A stretch of DNA of 64,000 nt from positions 62,001-126,000 of the forward strand of contig CACMVB010000003.1 in assembly GCA_902617025.1 (NCBI GenBank). Direction: 5' to 3'. Below, piece after piece: positions 9,246-17,762 of the stretch. The notes under the pieces were generated by a model. It was not told where the DNA came from, did no database searches, and saw only the letters and a program-made list of their open reading frames with translations. The position numbers were made by a program, and so were the translations under genes. The DNA comes from an uncultured Pelagibacteraceae bacterium (GTDB lineage Bacteria; Pseudomonadota; Alphaproteobacteria; Pelagibacterales; Pelagibacteraceae). Numbering within the stretch: position 1 is the stretch's first letter; each line of letters begins with the position of its first letter.

Positions 9246-9262
9246 AAGTGTATTGATTCGTT

Positions 9263-10516
9263 ATGACAGATAAAAATAACAAAAATATTCTTTATTGTTC
9301 GTTCTGTGGAAAAAGCCAGCACGAAGTAAGAAAGCTTATAGCTGGTCCTACAGTTTTTATTTGTGATGAATGCGTTGAACTTTGTATGGATATTATTAAA
9401 GAGGAAAATAAAAGCTCTTTAGTTAAACATCAAGATGGAGTTCCTTCGCCAAAAGAAATTTGTAATGTATTAGATGAATATGTGATTGGCCAAAAACTCG
9501 CAAAAGAAATTTTATCTGTCGCAGTTCATAATCATTATAAACGATTAAATCATGAGACAAAAAATAATAAAGATATAGAGCTATCTAAATCTAATATTTT
9601 ACTAGTTGGTCCAACAGGTTGCGGTAAAACCTTATTAGCTCAAACTTTAGCAAGAATTCTGGATGTTCCTTTTACAATGGCAGACGCAACTACATTAACA
9701 GAAGCTGGATATGTTGGAGAAGATGTAGAAAATATAATTTTAAAATTATTACAAGCTGCCGATTATAATGTTGATAAGGCACAAAGGGGAATAGTTTACA
9801 TAGATGAAGTAGATAAAATTAGTAGAAAATCTGAAAACCCTTCAATCACAAGAGACGTTTCTGGTGAAGGTGTTCAGCAAGCACTATTAAAAATAATGGA
9901 AGGTACGGTTGCGAGTGTCCCTCCTCAAGGAGGCAGAAAACATCCTCAACAGGAATTTTTACAAGTTGATACGACTAATATCCTATTTATTTGTGGTGGA
10001 GCTTTTGCTGGCTTAGACAAATTAATTAATAGCAGAGATAAAGGAACATCAATCGGGTTTGGAGCAAAAGTGAAAAACCTTAAGGACAAAACTCTATCAG
10101 AAACTATGAAGATGTTAGAGCCTGAAGATTTAATAAAGTATGGACTTATACCAGAATTTATTGGAAGAATGCCAATAATAGCTACCTTAGATGACTTAGA
10201 TGAAAAATCTTTAGTTCAAATTTTGAAAGAGCCAAAAAATTCATTAATAAAACAATATCAGAGACTTTTTGAATTTGAAAACGTAGAGTTGGAATTTAAA
10301 GATGATGCAATCCTGGAAATAGCTAAAAAAGCTATCACTAAAAAAACAGGAGCTAGGGGATTAAGATCGATTTTAGAAAATATACTCCTTAAAACAATGT
10401 TTGAATTACCTGACATGGAAGACGTAATTAAAGTAACTGTAGACAGCAATTCAGTAAAGGGAAATTCTGAACCCATAATAACTTACGGTAAAAAAACATC
10501 AACATCTGTAGCATAA
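9263..10516 (+). CDS. clpX: ClpX, AAA+ unfoldase of ClpXP
   Basis: Recognises and unfolds substrates and threads them into ClpP. The N-terminal zinc-binding domain has C12/C15 and C34/C37 (YCSFC and ICDEC). The AAA+ module has Walker A GPTGCGKT (residues 116-123), pore loop AGYVGED, Walker [10 protein letters not shown] and the sensor-2 region KTGARGLRS. At 417 residues it is the usual length. The ClpP-binding IGF-type loop appears as TSIGFGAKV. It follows clpP after 79 bases and precedes lon after about 50. Confidence 0.97.
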   Translation: MTDKNNKNILYCSFCGKSQHEVRKLIAGPTVFICDECVELCMDIIKEENKSSLVKHQDGVPSPKEICNVLDEYVIGQKLAKEILSVAVHNHYKRLNHETKNNKDIELSKSNILLVGPTGCGKTLLAQTLARILDVPFTMADATTLTEAGYVGEDVENIILKLLQAADYNVDKAQRGIVYIDEVDKISRKSENPSITRDVSGEGVQQALLKIMEGTVASVPPQGGRKHPQQEFLQVDTTNILFICGGAFAGLDKLINSRDKGTSIGFGAKVKNLKDKTLSETMKMLEPEDLIKYGLIPEFIGRMPIIATLDDLDEKSLVQILKEPKNSLIKQYQRLFEFENVELEFKDDAILEIAKKAITKKTGARGLRSILENILLKTMFELPDMEDVIKVTVDSNSVKGNSEPIITYGKKTSTSVA

Positions 10517-10530
10517 GCATAATTTGCTTC

Positions 10531-10560
10531 TTGAAATTAATAAATTAATTGTCATATAAT
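10531..10560 (+). promoter_or_regulatory. Probable promoter of lon giving a leaderless mRNA
   Basis: TTGAAA (10531-10536) and a perfect TATAAT (10555-10560) are 18 bases apart. The start site expected 6-7 bases after the -10 falls on or next to the A of the lon ATG (10567). There is no Shine-Dalgarno sequence in front of that ATG, which fits a leaderless transcript. Confidence 0.5.
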
Positions 10561-10566
10561 AACTTT

Positions 10567-12954
10567 ATGAAAACTTCATATTTAAAACCTCTATTGCCTT
10601 TGAGAGATATAGTTATATTTCCTTCAATGGTAGTTCCATTGTTCGTTGGTAGAGAAAAATCAATTAAAGCTCTTCAAGAAGCTATGAAGTCAGATAAATC
10701 TGTAGTTTTAGTTACCCAAAAAAATTCAGAAGTTGATGATCCAGGCTACAAAGATCTTTATCAATTTGGATGTGTTAGTAAAATTTTACAATTACTTAAG
10801 TTACCAGATGGTACGGTAAAAGTTTTAGTTGAGGGAGAGAAGAGAGTAAAAATTATAAAGCACAATGAAGATCCAGATAGTTATTTAGTATGTGAGGTAG
10901 AAATTGTTGAGGATCAGAACGCATCAAAAGACCTTGAGCAATTAGCCATTGGATTACTTAAAAAATTTGAAAGACTTCAAGTATTAAATAAAAAAGATTT
11001 AAATGATGTCTCTGGTACTAAAAATTTAAAAGACCCAGTTAAAATTGCTAATACAATTTCATCTAACTTAAACATACAAATATTTGAAAAGCAAGAATTG
11101 CTTGAAATTTTAGATTTAAAAAAAAGATTGGAGAAAATCCATTCTATTATTGAAAAAGAAATAAGTGTTTTATCGGTAGAGAAAAAAATTAGAGGTAGAG
11201 TTAAAAATCAAATGGAAAAAACTCAAAGGGAATATTATTTAAATGAGCAATTAAAAGCAATTCAAAAAGAACTTGGAGAAATTGATGAAGGTAAAGATGA
11301 GTTAAGTTCGATATCAAAGGCTATAACAGATGCTAAAATGCCAAAGTCAGCTAAAGAAAAATGTTTGTCTGAATTAAAAAAATTAAAATCTATGAGCCCG
11401 ATGTCTGCTGAGGCTACAGTTGTTAGAAATTATTTAGACTGGATGACCGAACTACCTTGGTCAAATAAATCAAAAATAAGCACTGATTTAACTCAGTCCC
11501 AAAAAATTTTAGATGAAGATCACTACGGATTAGAGAAAGTTAAAGAGAGAATAATTGAATTTTTAGCAGTTCAAAAAAGAATGACTAAAATGAAGGGCCC
11601 AATTCTGTGTTTAGTTGGACCTCCGGGAGTAGGAAAAACATCTTTAGGTAAATCTATTGCAAAAGCCACTAACAGAAAATTTATTAGAATCTCACTGGGA
11701 GGCATTAGAGATGAGGCTGAAATAAGAGGCCACAGGAGAACTTATATCGGATCATTACCTGGAAAAATAATTCAAATGATGAAAAAAGCCGGCACAAAAA
11801 ATCCACTTTTTTTACTTGATGAAATTGATAAAGTTGGTAACGATTATAGAGGTGATCCTTCTTCGGCTTTACTTGAAGCGCTAGACCCTGAACAAAATAA
11901 AGAGTTTAATGATCATTATTTAGAAGTTGATTATGATCTATCTGATGTGATGTTCGTCACAACAGCTAATACATTAAACATTTTACCACCACTACTTGAT
12001 AGAATGGAAGTGATAAGATTATCAGGATATACTGAAGATGAAAAAGTAAATATTTCCCAAAAATTTTTAATTCCAAACCAAAGCAAAAACAATGGTCTTC
12101 AAAAAAATGAATGGGATCTTAGTGAGGAGTCTATTAGAAAAATAATACGAAATTACACAAGAGAGTCAGGCGTTAGAAATTTAGAACGAGAGATATCCAA
12201 AATTGCAAGGAAACTAGTTAAAAAGATCGATAATAAAGAGAAAGTAAGTAATCCTGTTTCTGAAAAAGATTTAAAAGATTTTTTAGGTGTCCAAAAATTT
12301 AATTATGGTGAAATAGAAGAGGAAAATAGAATCGGAGTTGTTACTGGCTTGGCTTGGACAGAGGTTGGAGGAGAAATTTTAAAAATCGAGTCCGTTGTAA
12401 TGCCTGGAAAAGGGAAAATGCAAATCACAGGAAAGCTTGGAGATGTAATGCAAGAGTCTGTTAAAGCAGCGAAATCTTATATTAGATCAAAAAGTTTAGA
12501 TTACGGAATTATCCCTCCTATTTTTGATAAAAAAGATTTTCATATTCATGTTCCTGAGGGAGCTACACCAAAAGATGGTCCGTCCGCAGGAGTTGGAATG
12601 GTTACGTCTATAATTTCAGCTATAACTGAAATACCTGTTAATAAAAATGTAGCTATGACAGGAGAAATAACATTAAGAGGATTAGTATTACCAATTGGCG
12701 GATTAAAAGAAAAATTACTAGCTGCTCATAGAGCTGGAATTAAAAAAGTACTCATACCATTGGAAAATAAAAAAGATTTAATCGAAGTTCCAAAAACGAT
12801 CCAAGAAAACATGGAAATAATACCAGTTAAAAATGTAGATGATGTTTTAAAAGTAGCTCTAACAAAGCCTTTAAAAAGTGTTGAGTGGGTTGAAGTTGAC
12901 CCTATTACAGACAAAGCCAAAAATAAAAATAAAGAAGAATTGAGCACTCACTAG
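10567..12954 (+). CDS. lon: Lon, ATP-dependent serine protease
   Basis: Degrades damaged and regulatory proteins in the cytoplasm. From the ATG at 10567 the protein has 795 residues: N-terminal substrate-binding domain (LPLRDIVIFPSMVVPLFVGR at 11-30), AAA+ domain with Walker A GPPGVGKT (351-358) and Walker B LFLLDEIDK, and a C-terminal protease domain with the dyad S673 (KDGPSAG) and K716 (GGLKEKL). An in-frame TTG at 10549 would add six residues, but it lies across the -10 box of the promoter, so the ATG is preferred. It ends 5 bases from the convergent GT17 gene. Confidence 0.97.
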   Translation: MKTSYLKPLLPLRDIVIFPSMVVPLFVGREKSIKALQEAMKSDKSVVLVTQKNSEVDDPGYKDLYQFGCVSKILQLLKLPDGTVKVLVEGEKRVKIIKHNEDPDSYLVCEVEIVEDQNASKDLEQLAIGLLKKFERLQVLNKKDLNDVSGTKNLKDPVKIANTISSNLNIQIFEKQELLEILDLKKRLEKIHSIIEKEISVLSVEKKIRGRVKNQMEKTQREYYLNEQLKAIQKELGEIDEGKDELSSISKAITDAKMPKSAKEKCLSELKKLKSMSPMSAEATVVRNYLDWMTELPWSNKSKISTDLTQSQKILDEDHYGLEKVKERIIEFLAVQKRMTKMKGPILCLVGPPGVGKTSLGKSIAKATNRKFIRISLGGIRDEAEIRGHRRTYIGSLPGKIIQMMKKAGTKNPLFLLDEIDKVGNDYRGDPSSALLEALDPEQNKEFNDHYLEVDYDLSDVMFVTTANTLNILPPLLDRMEVIRLSGYTEDEKVNISQKFLIPNQSKNNGLQKNEWDLSEESIRKIIRNYTRESGVRNLEREISKIARKLVKKIDNKEKVSNPVSEKDLKDFLGVQKFNYGEIEEENRIGVVTGLAWTEVGGEILKIESVVMPGKGKMQITGKLGDVMQESVKAAKSYIRSKSLDYGIIPPIFDKKDFHIHVPEGATPKDGPSAGVGMVTSIISAITEIPVNKNVAMTGEITLRGLVLPIGGLKEKLLAAHRAGIKKVLIPLENKKDLIEVPKTIQENMEIIPVKNVDDVLKVALTKPLKSVEWVEVDPITDKAKNKNKEELSTH

Positions 12955-12959
12955 AAAAA

Positions 12960-13841
12960 TTAATCTAGCCAATCCTTATATCTTTCTAGGTTCTCTCTCA
13001 AATAATCAGGCAATAACTCTACGCTTATTTTTTCTAAAGAAAGATTACCAGTATACTTTTTATCTTCTTGAGCAACCGTATGGTCATATAATATTTTTTT
13101 TTGATTAACCATATTCTCCATATCTTTTTCAGTTAACCCACTTTCCTCGAATTCCAAATGATGCATAAAATTTGATAATTTATAAAAAATTTCCTTCGGT
13201 TTTTTTATTGAGGTAAAATGCCAACCTCCATCATTTATAATATTTACGTCCATATAACGTTTTTTTGAAAATAAAGTATCAATTCTCCAAGGAGGATAAA
13301 TTTTACTTTTAATATTTCTTAACCACTGAAATCCAATTAAATGTTTTTTTTTACAAGCTCTTGTTCCAACCCACTTGAAATTTGGCTGTAAAAGATTAAA
13401 CTTATAATAAAATACATCTTGCTCAAAAAGTGTAATTTTTTTTTTTATTTTAAAATTTTTCATGTTAGGAATTTCATCTAAATCGCTAGAAAAAACTATG
13501 TCATCACCATGTGCCTCTGAAATACCTTTAATGAGTTGAGCTCTTTGATTATTCTCTCTTTTAAGAGAATTATCTAAAATTTTTTTATTTTTCATCCCAA
13601 TTTCATCATTTGGATTAATTTCTTCTATACCATTTGGGAGTTTATCTACAATAATATAAATTATTTTATCTTTAAATTTTTTAAAATTTTTTATGTCAAA
13701 ATTAAGTTTTTTTTTCTTTCCACTATGAAGGTAAGTAGACTCAGTTATAACAAATTTTTTTACATATTTATCAAGTATATTTAGACGTAAATCTAGCAAC
13801 AAATCTTCGTCAAAATACATAAAACAATCATATATGTTCAT
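12960..13841 (-). CDS. Glycosyltransferase family 17 protein
   Basis: A 293-residue protein of the GT17 family, whose eukaryotic members are the bisecting GlcNAc transferase GnT-III. The N-terminal signature IYDCFMYFDEDLLLDLRLN and the VITESTYLHSGK segment match the family, and a candidate metal-binding DLD is at 120-122 in FSSDLDEIP. No signal peptide or membrane helix is seen, so a cytoplasmic glycan-modifying role is likely; donor and acceptor are unknown. It is convergent with lon and divergent, with a 54-base gap, from the sugar-enzyme fusion gene. The very high Lys/Ile/Asn content and isolated setting suggest accessory surface-glycan content. Confidence 0.8.
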   Translation of the reverse strand: MNIYDCFMYFDEDLLLDLRLNILDKYVKKFVITESTYLHSGKKKKLNFDIKNFKKFKDKIIYIIVDKLPNGIEEINPNDEIGMKNKKILDNSLKRENNQRAQLIKGISEAHGDDIVFSSDLDEIPNMKNFKIKKKITLFEQDVFYYKFNLLQPNFKWVGTRACKKKHLIGFQWLRNIKSKIYPPWRIDTLFSKKRYMDVNIINDGGWHFTSIKKPKEIFYKLSNFMHHLEFEESGLTEKDMENMVNQKKILYDHTVAQEDKKYTGNLSLEKISVELLPDYLRENLERYKDWLD

Positions 13842-13895
13842 GATATTTGAGTTATAATAAAATCTATTGTAAGTAAATAATAATTAAATTTCTTA

Positions 13896-16451
13896 ATGAA
13901 AAAAAAGATAATTATTACCGGAGGACTCGGTTACGTGGGGACTGAGTTGTGTAAAATTTATTCCGGAGTAAGTTGGAACCATGAAATAGTAGTTATTGAT
14001 AATCGCTTTATTTCAGAAAGAGTAAATCAACTTAGAAACTGGAATATGGAATTTGTTCACGGAAGTATTTTAGACAAAGGTTTAATTCACAAATATTTAA
14101 AAAATGCCGATATTGTCCATCATCTCGCAGGAGTTACTGACGTTCCTAGAACCAAAAGTGAAGCAACAAACTTACAGGACCAAAAAATTAGACAAGTTGG
14201 AGTGGAAGGAACACAAAATATATTAGATGCCATCAATGATAAATGTAAAATTATCTTTCCATCCACTCACGTAGTTTTTGAAGGTATTAAGGAAGTTAAG
14301 AGTGATATAAATGAGGAAGAGTCAACGAAACCGGTTTTGTCTTATTCAACCTCGAAAGCAATTAACGAAACTCAATTAAAAGAGTCTGGAAAAAACTTTA
14401 TCATACTACGATTAGGATCTGTTTATGGATACTCTACAGATACGATGCGCCTTGATATCATGACGAACTTTTTTTCTAAAACCGCTTCTCAAAATGGAAC
14501 ACTTAAATTGTTTGCCGGAGGGAGGCAAATTAAAAGTTTAGTCCCTTTGATAGATGTAGCAAGATGTTTTAAATTTATGGAGGAAAATAATGGAATTAAC
14601 TCAGAAATTTTTAATTTAACAAAAGATACAGTTACAGTAAAAAAAGTAGCAGAAATCTGTAAAAAATATAATTCAAAAATTAATTTAAAAGAAACAAATG
14701 ACGAAATACCAAATTTAGGATTTTCTTTATCAAATAAAAAACTATTAAAAACTGGTTTTAAATTTCTTTATAATTTAGATCATAGCATTAAAGAGATGAT
14801 ACAAAAATGGTCAAAACAAGAACTTAAAAAAGATTTAGAGTATGTAAAAAATGGTGAAAACTTATTTATTGATAAAAGAGGATCAATAAGCAATCATGAG
14901 CTTACAGAGCCAATAAACTTAATTGGACTAATAGACTCTAAAAAAGGAACGATGAGAGCTAATCACTACCATCCTCAACAAGAACAGAAATGCTTATTCA
15001 CCAAAGGACAAATTATAGAGGTCTTTCAAGATATCATAAATCCTGGATCACCAAAGATCACACAAATAGTAAATGAAGGAGAACTGTCTATAATAAAACC
15101 TAATGTTGCACACACAATGGTATTTTCAAAAGATACTACTTTTTTAAATCTAGTAAGAGGAGAAAGAGACCATGAAAATTATGGGATCACTCATACAATA
15201 AAGCATGATCTTGTAGACGAAAAAGAAAAAAATTTATTATTAAAATGCTATAAGTTTGAATGTAGATCTTGTGAAAACACAAAATTAAAAAGAGTTGTGT
15301 CGTTAGGTTATCAACCATTAGCAAACAATCTTCTTAATAAACAAAACGAAAAATGTGAATTATATCCCCTCGAAGTTAATTACTGCGAAAAATGTCATAA
15401 CTGTCAGCTATCTGTATCTGTTGATCCCAAAAAAATGTTTTCTAATTATCTTTATACTTCATCAACTTCGAAAATATTTCAAGAACATTTTGTCAAAGCA
15501 TCAGAAAAATATATCAAAGATTTTAAATTAAATAAAAAAAGATCATACATCATTGACATAGGAAGCAATGACGGAATTGCATTAAAACCATTCGTAGACA
15601 AAGGATTCAAAAAGATACTTGGAGTCGAACCAGCAAAAAATTTGGCTAAATTAGCGAATAAAAAAAAAATAAAAACTTTCAATGGATTCTTAGATAAAAA
15701 AAATTTAAAAAAAATAAAAAAAGGTGCAGACTTAATTTTAGCATCAAATGTTTTTGCTCACTCTGACAAATTACAGGAAATGGCTGAGTGTATGTTTAAA
15801 CTGTTAAGTAAAAAAGGGACAATTATTATAGAAGTTCAATATTTAATGAACACATTGAAAGATCTTACATTTGATAATATTTATCACGAGCACTATAACT
15901 ACTGGTCGCTAACCTCCCTTACTAATTTTTTTAAAAAATTTGATAGTGTAATATTTAGATCAGAAAAAGTTGACACGCATGGTGGGTCGATAAGAGTTTA
16001 TATTAAAAAAAACAAAAAAACTAAAATTGAAAAAAGTGTTAAGCAAATGTTGAAAGAGGAAGAAAAATTCGGCATTAAAAAATTTAATACTTACAAAAAA
16101 TTTGGTGAAAAAGTTTACGAAATTAGAGAAAACATAAGAAGAAATTTAAAAAAGATTAAAAAAAATAGTAAACTGATTATAGGTTATGGTGCCCCTGCAA
16201 AGGCAACTACAGCTCTTAATTTTTTTGGCATTTCAAAAGAAATAGACTTTGTAGTAGAGGATAATAAATTAAAACATAATAAATATATTCCAGGAGTAAA
16301 TATTCCTATTAAAGATAAATCTAAAATTACAAATAAACAAAATACATTAATAGTTTTGGCTTGGAATTTTTATAACGATATTAAAAAGAATAATTCTGAA
16401 CTTTCAGAAAATATTATTAATATTAAAGATTTAGAAGTTAATAATAAGTGA
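13896..16451 (+). CDS. Three-domain sugar enzyme: SDR epimerase + cupin + C-methyltransferase
   Basis: An 851-residue protein joining three usually separate nucleotide-sugar enzymes. Residues 1-310 are an extended SDR: NAD-binding GGLGYVG near 9-15, S123, and YxxxK at Y150/K154. Residues about 320-445 are a cupin with both motifs: G351, H357, H359, E363, G371, then G395, P402, H406. Residues about 450-851 resemble NDP-sugar C-methyltransferases: a zinc site C456/C459 and C497/C500, SAM motif DIGSNDG (554-560), and a C-terminal domain containing IGYGAPAKATT. It probably makes a branched or methylated sugar for a surface glycan. The frame is open throughout with no internal start that looks better. 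It overlaps the convergent downstream gene by 14 bases. Confidence 0.82.
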   Translation: MKKKIIITGGLGYVGTELCKIYSGVSWNHEIVVIDNRFISERVNQLRNWNMEFVHGSILDKGLIHKYLKNADIVHHLAGVTDVPRTKSEATNLQDQKIRQVGVEGTQNILDAINDKCKIIFPSTHVVFEGIKEVKSDINEEESTKPVLSYSTSKAINETQLKESGKNFIILRLGSVYGYSTDTMRLDIMTNFFSKTASQNGTLKLFAGGRQIKSLVPLIDVARCFKFMEENNGINSEIFNLTKDTVTVKKVAEICKKYNSKINLKETNDEIPNLGFSLSNKKLLKTGFKFLYNLDHSIKEMIQKWSKQELKKDLEYVKNGENLFIDKRGSISNHELTEPINLIGLIDSKKGTMRANHYHPQQEQKCLFTKGQIIEVFQDIINPGSPKITQIVNEGELSIIKPNVAHTMVFSKDTTFLNLVRGERDHENYGITHTIKHDLVDEKEKNLLLKCYKFECRSCENTKLKRVVSLGYQPLANNLLNKQNEKCELYPLEVNYCEKCHNCQLSVSVDPKKMFSNYLYTSSTSKIFQEHFVKASEKYIKDFKLNKKRSYIIDIGSNDGIALKPFVDKGFKKILGVEPAKNLAKLANKKKIKTFNGFLDKKNLKKIKKGADLILASNVFAHSDKLQEMAECMFKLLSKKGTIIIEVQYLMNTLKDLTFDNIYHEHYNYWSLTSLTNFFKKFDSVIFRSEKVDTHGGSIRVYIKKNKKTKIEKSVKQMLKEEEKFGIKKFNTYKKFGEKVYEIRENIRRNLKKIKKNSKLIIGYGAPAKATTALNFFGISKEIDFVVEDNKLKHNKYIPGVNIPIKDKSKITNKQNTLIVLAWNFYNDIKKNNSELSENIINIKDLEVNNK

Positions 16452-16971
16452 TTAAACTTTTCCAAATTTCAAAGATATTTCTTATACTTTCAAAAAAATA
16501 ATCCAAATAATACTCAGACGCTGGTATAGTTGAAACTATAAATTCCTGTGAAAAATATAAAATTCGTGACAAAGCGATCACAAAAAAAACAAATATAATA
16601 AGTGAGTTGTAAAATCCAAATGAAACTTTTCTTTTTTCCTGTTTACTGAAATTTTTTTCAGATTGTGCGTCGTTGATTTTGATACCATGTTTTTTTGCTA
16701 AATATTCGGGTGAGTACAAACTGATTTCTCTTGGTTTTTTTGGAGCAGTCCTTTTTATTTTTTTTGGTTTTTGTATTTTTTGTTGAACAGGCTGAGGTCT
16801 TGAAACCACCTTTTTTGGACGAGCGATTGATTGTGTTTTTTCAATATCTCCTACAGGGAATTGTTTCCATTTTAATCCACAAAAACCACACTGAACCATT
16901 CTTCCAGCTACAGGTATGGAATTATCTGGAAGCGTAAATTTCTTTTCGCCACAGTTACAAGTTATAATCAT
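16438..16971 (-). CDS. Zinc-ribbon protein with one membrane helix
   Basis: A 177-residue protein with an N-terminal zinc ribbon of the MJ0042 type (C5, C7, C28, C31 in CNC and CGFC), a Lys/Pro-rich linker (about 50-85) and one hydrophobic helix at about 121-140, followed by a 37-residue tail. The topology suggests a cytoplasmic metal-binding head tethered to the inner membrane. Such proteins are common in alphaproteobacteria, often beside ftsE/ftsX, and their function is unknown. Its end overlaps the convergent fusion gene by 14 bases. I do not assign a function. Confidence 0.8.
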   Translation of the reverse strand: MIITCNCGEKKFTLPDNSIPVAGRMVQCGFCGLKWKQFPVGDIEKTQSIARPKKVVSRPQPVQQKIQKPKKIKRTAPKKPREISLYSPEYLAKKHGIKINDAQSEKNFSKQEKRKVSFGFYNSLIIFVFFVIALSRILYFSQEFIVSTIPASEYYLDYFFESIRNIFEIWKSLITYY

Positions 16972-17025
16972 AATCTTACAATAATACTGCTATTTATATA
17001 AATTACATAACAATTTAAATACTTT

Positions 17026-17054
17026 TTTACTTTATAAAATTTTTATTGTATATC
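17026..17054 (+). promoter_or_regulatory. Possible promoter of the tRNA-Val/tRNA-Asp genes
   Basis: TTTACT (17026-17031) and TATATC (17049-17054) are 17 bases apart, each matching four of six consensus positions. The predicted start lies near 17061, about 11 bases upstream of mature tRNA-Val. The spacing is right but AT richness makes chance matches common. Confidence 0.3.
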
Positions 17055-17071
17055 TCGATTTTATTTAATTT

Positions 17072-17147
17072 GGGCGGTTAGCTCAGTTGGTAGAGCATCT
17101 CGTTTACACCGAGAGGGTCATAGGTTCGAGTCCTTTACCGCCCACCA
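17072..17147 (+). tRNA. tRNA-Val (UAC)
   Basis: The acceptor stem pairs GGGCGGT (17072-17078) with ACCGCCC (17137-17143), the discriminator is A, and CCA is encoded at 17145-17147. The anticodon stem TCTCG/CGAGA encloses loop TTTACAC, with anticodon TAC at 17105-17107. The T loop reads GTTCGAG. It lies 8 bases before tRNA-Asp, which indicates a common precursor. Confidence 0.97.
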
Positions 17148-17155
17148 TTAAATTA

Positions 17156-17232
17156 GGGGGTGTAGCTCAGTTGGTTAGAGCGCCTGCCTGTCACGCAGGA
17201 GGCCGCGGGTTCGAGTCCCGTCACTCCCGCCA
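17156..17232 (+). tRNA. tRNA-Asp (GUC)
   Basis: The acceptor stem pairs GGGGGTG (17156-17162) with CACTCCC (17222-17228) with one G-T wobble; the discriminator is G and CCA is encoded at 17230-17232. The anticodon arm CCTGC/GCAGG encloses CTGTCAC, with anticodon GTC at 17190-17192. The tRNA-Val/tRNA-Asp pair ahead of nuoA is a recurrent alphaproteobacterial arrangement. Confidence 0.97.
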
Positions 17233-17393
17233 CTATTTGATAATCATTTTCATCTAGAAAGTTAAAAATCAACATTTATCAATCAACATAATGCTTCCTT
17301 CTGTCCTGTACTCTTTAACTGTAAATGTTATAAATAACTAATATTAATATAAGAATCCTCAAACTACGGTATTGAGGTAGGTGTTAATAAAAT
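17233..17393 (+). other. Intergenic region upstream of the nuo operon, with a small hairpin
   Basis: This 161-base gap precedes nuoA and is the largest non-coding stretch in the window. A six-pair inverted repeat, CCTCAA (17357-17362) and TTGAGG (17372-17377), would form a hairpin with a 9-base loop. It has no T-run after it, so it is more likely a 5' leader element than a terminator. A weak promoter candidate is TTAACT (17315-17320) and TAATAT (17339-17344), 18 bases apart. The start of nuoA has only a loose Shine-Dalgarno-like GGTAGGTG further downstream. Confidence 0.4.
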
Positions 17394-17762
17394 ATGATTT
17401 ACAACTTTTTATCAGACTATCTATCAATAATAATATTTTTATTTATATCTCTATTTTTAAGTATAGGGTTTATAGTCGCTAATTTTTTAGCTTCCCCTTC
17501 TAATCCTGATCCGGAAAAATTATCAGCTTATGAATGTGGATTTGAGGCTTTTGATGACTCTAGAATGGAATTCGATGTTAGATTTTATTTGGTAGCTATT
17601 TTATTTATTATTTTTGATCTTGAAATTGCTTTCCTTTTTCCCTGGGCTATATCTTTAGGAAATTTAGGAGCCCTTGGCTTTTGGTCGATGATGATTTTTT
17701 TAGGTATTTTAACTATAGGATTTATCTATGAGTGGAAAAAAGGAGCATTGGAATGGGAATAA
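17394..17762 (+). CDS. nuoA: NuoA, complex I subunit A
   Basis: Membrane subunit of the proton-pumping NADH:ubiquinone oxidoreductase, with three predicted helices in 122 residues. The conserved family signature [12 protein letters not shown] with the loop cysteine is near residue 47, followed by [21 protein letters not shown]. It starts the 14-gene nuo operon, which is transcribed in the usual A-N order. Its end overlaps nuoB by 10 bases, and the nuoB Shine-Dalgarno sequence lies within its last codons. Confidence 0.96.
   Translation: MIYNFLSDYLSIIIFLFISLFLSIGFIVANFLASPSNPDPEKLSAYECGFEAFDDSRMEFDVRFYLVAILFIIFDLEIAFLFPWAISLGNLGALGFWSMMIFLGILTIGFIYEWKKGALEWE
17741..17745 (+). promoter_or_regulatory. 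Shine-Dalgarno that sets the nuoB start
   Basis: AGGAG lies 7 bases before the ATG at 17753 and inside the end of nuoA. It supports that ATG over the in-frame GTG at 17732. Confidence 0.7.

Noticed and set aside
10549..10566. TTG start of lon
   Set aside because: The codons would span the -10 element of the predicted promoter, and the family N-terminus fits the ATG at 10567.
13896..16451. Possibility that the triple fusion is an assembly or frameshift artefact joining separate genes
   Set aside because: The frame is open for 851 codons, the linkers are ordinary and all three domains are complete, with no start codon plus ribosome-binding site at the domain borders.
17357..17377. Hairpin as a terminator for the tRNA-Asp transcript
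   Set aside because: It has no following T-run and is nearer to nuoA than to the tRNA, so a leader element is more likely.
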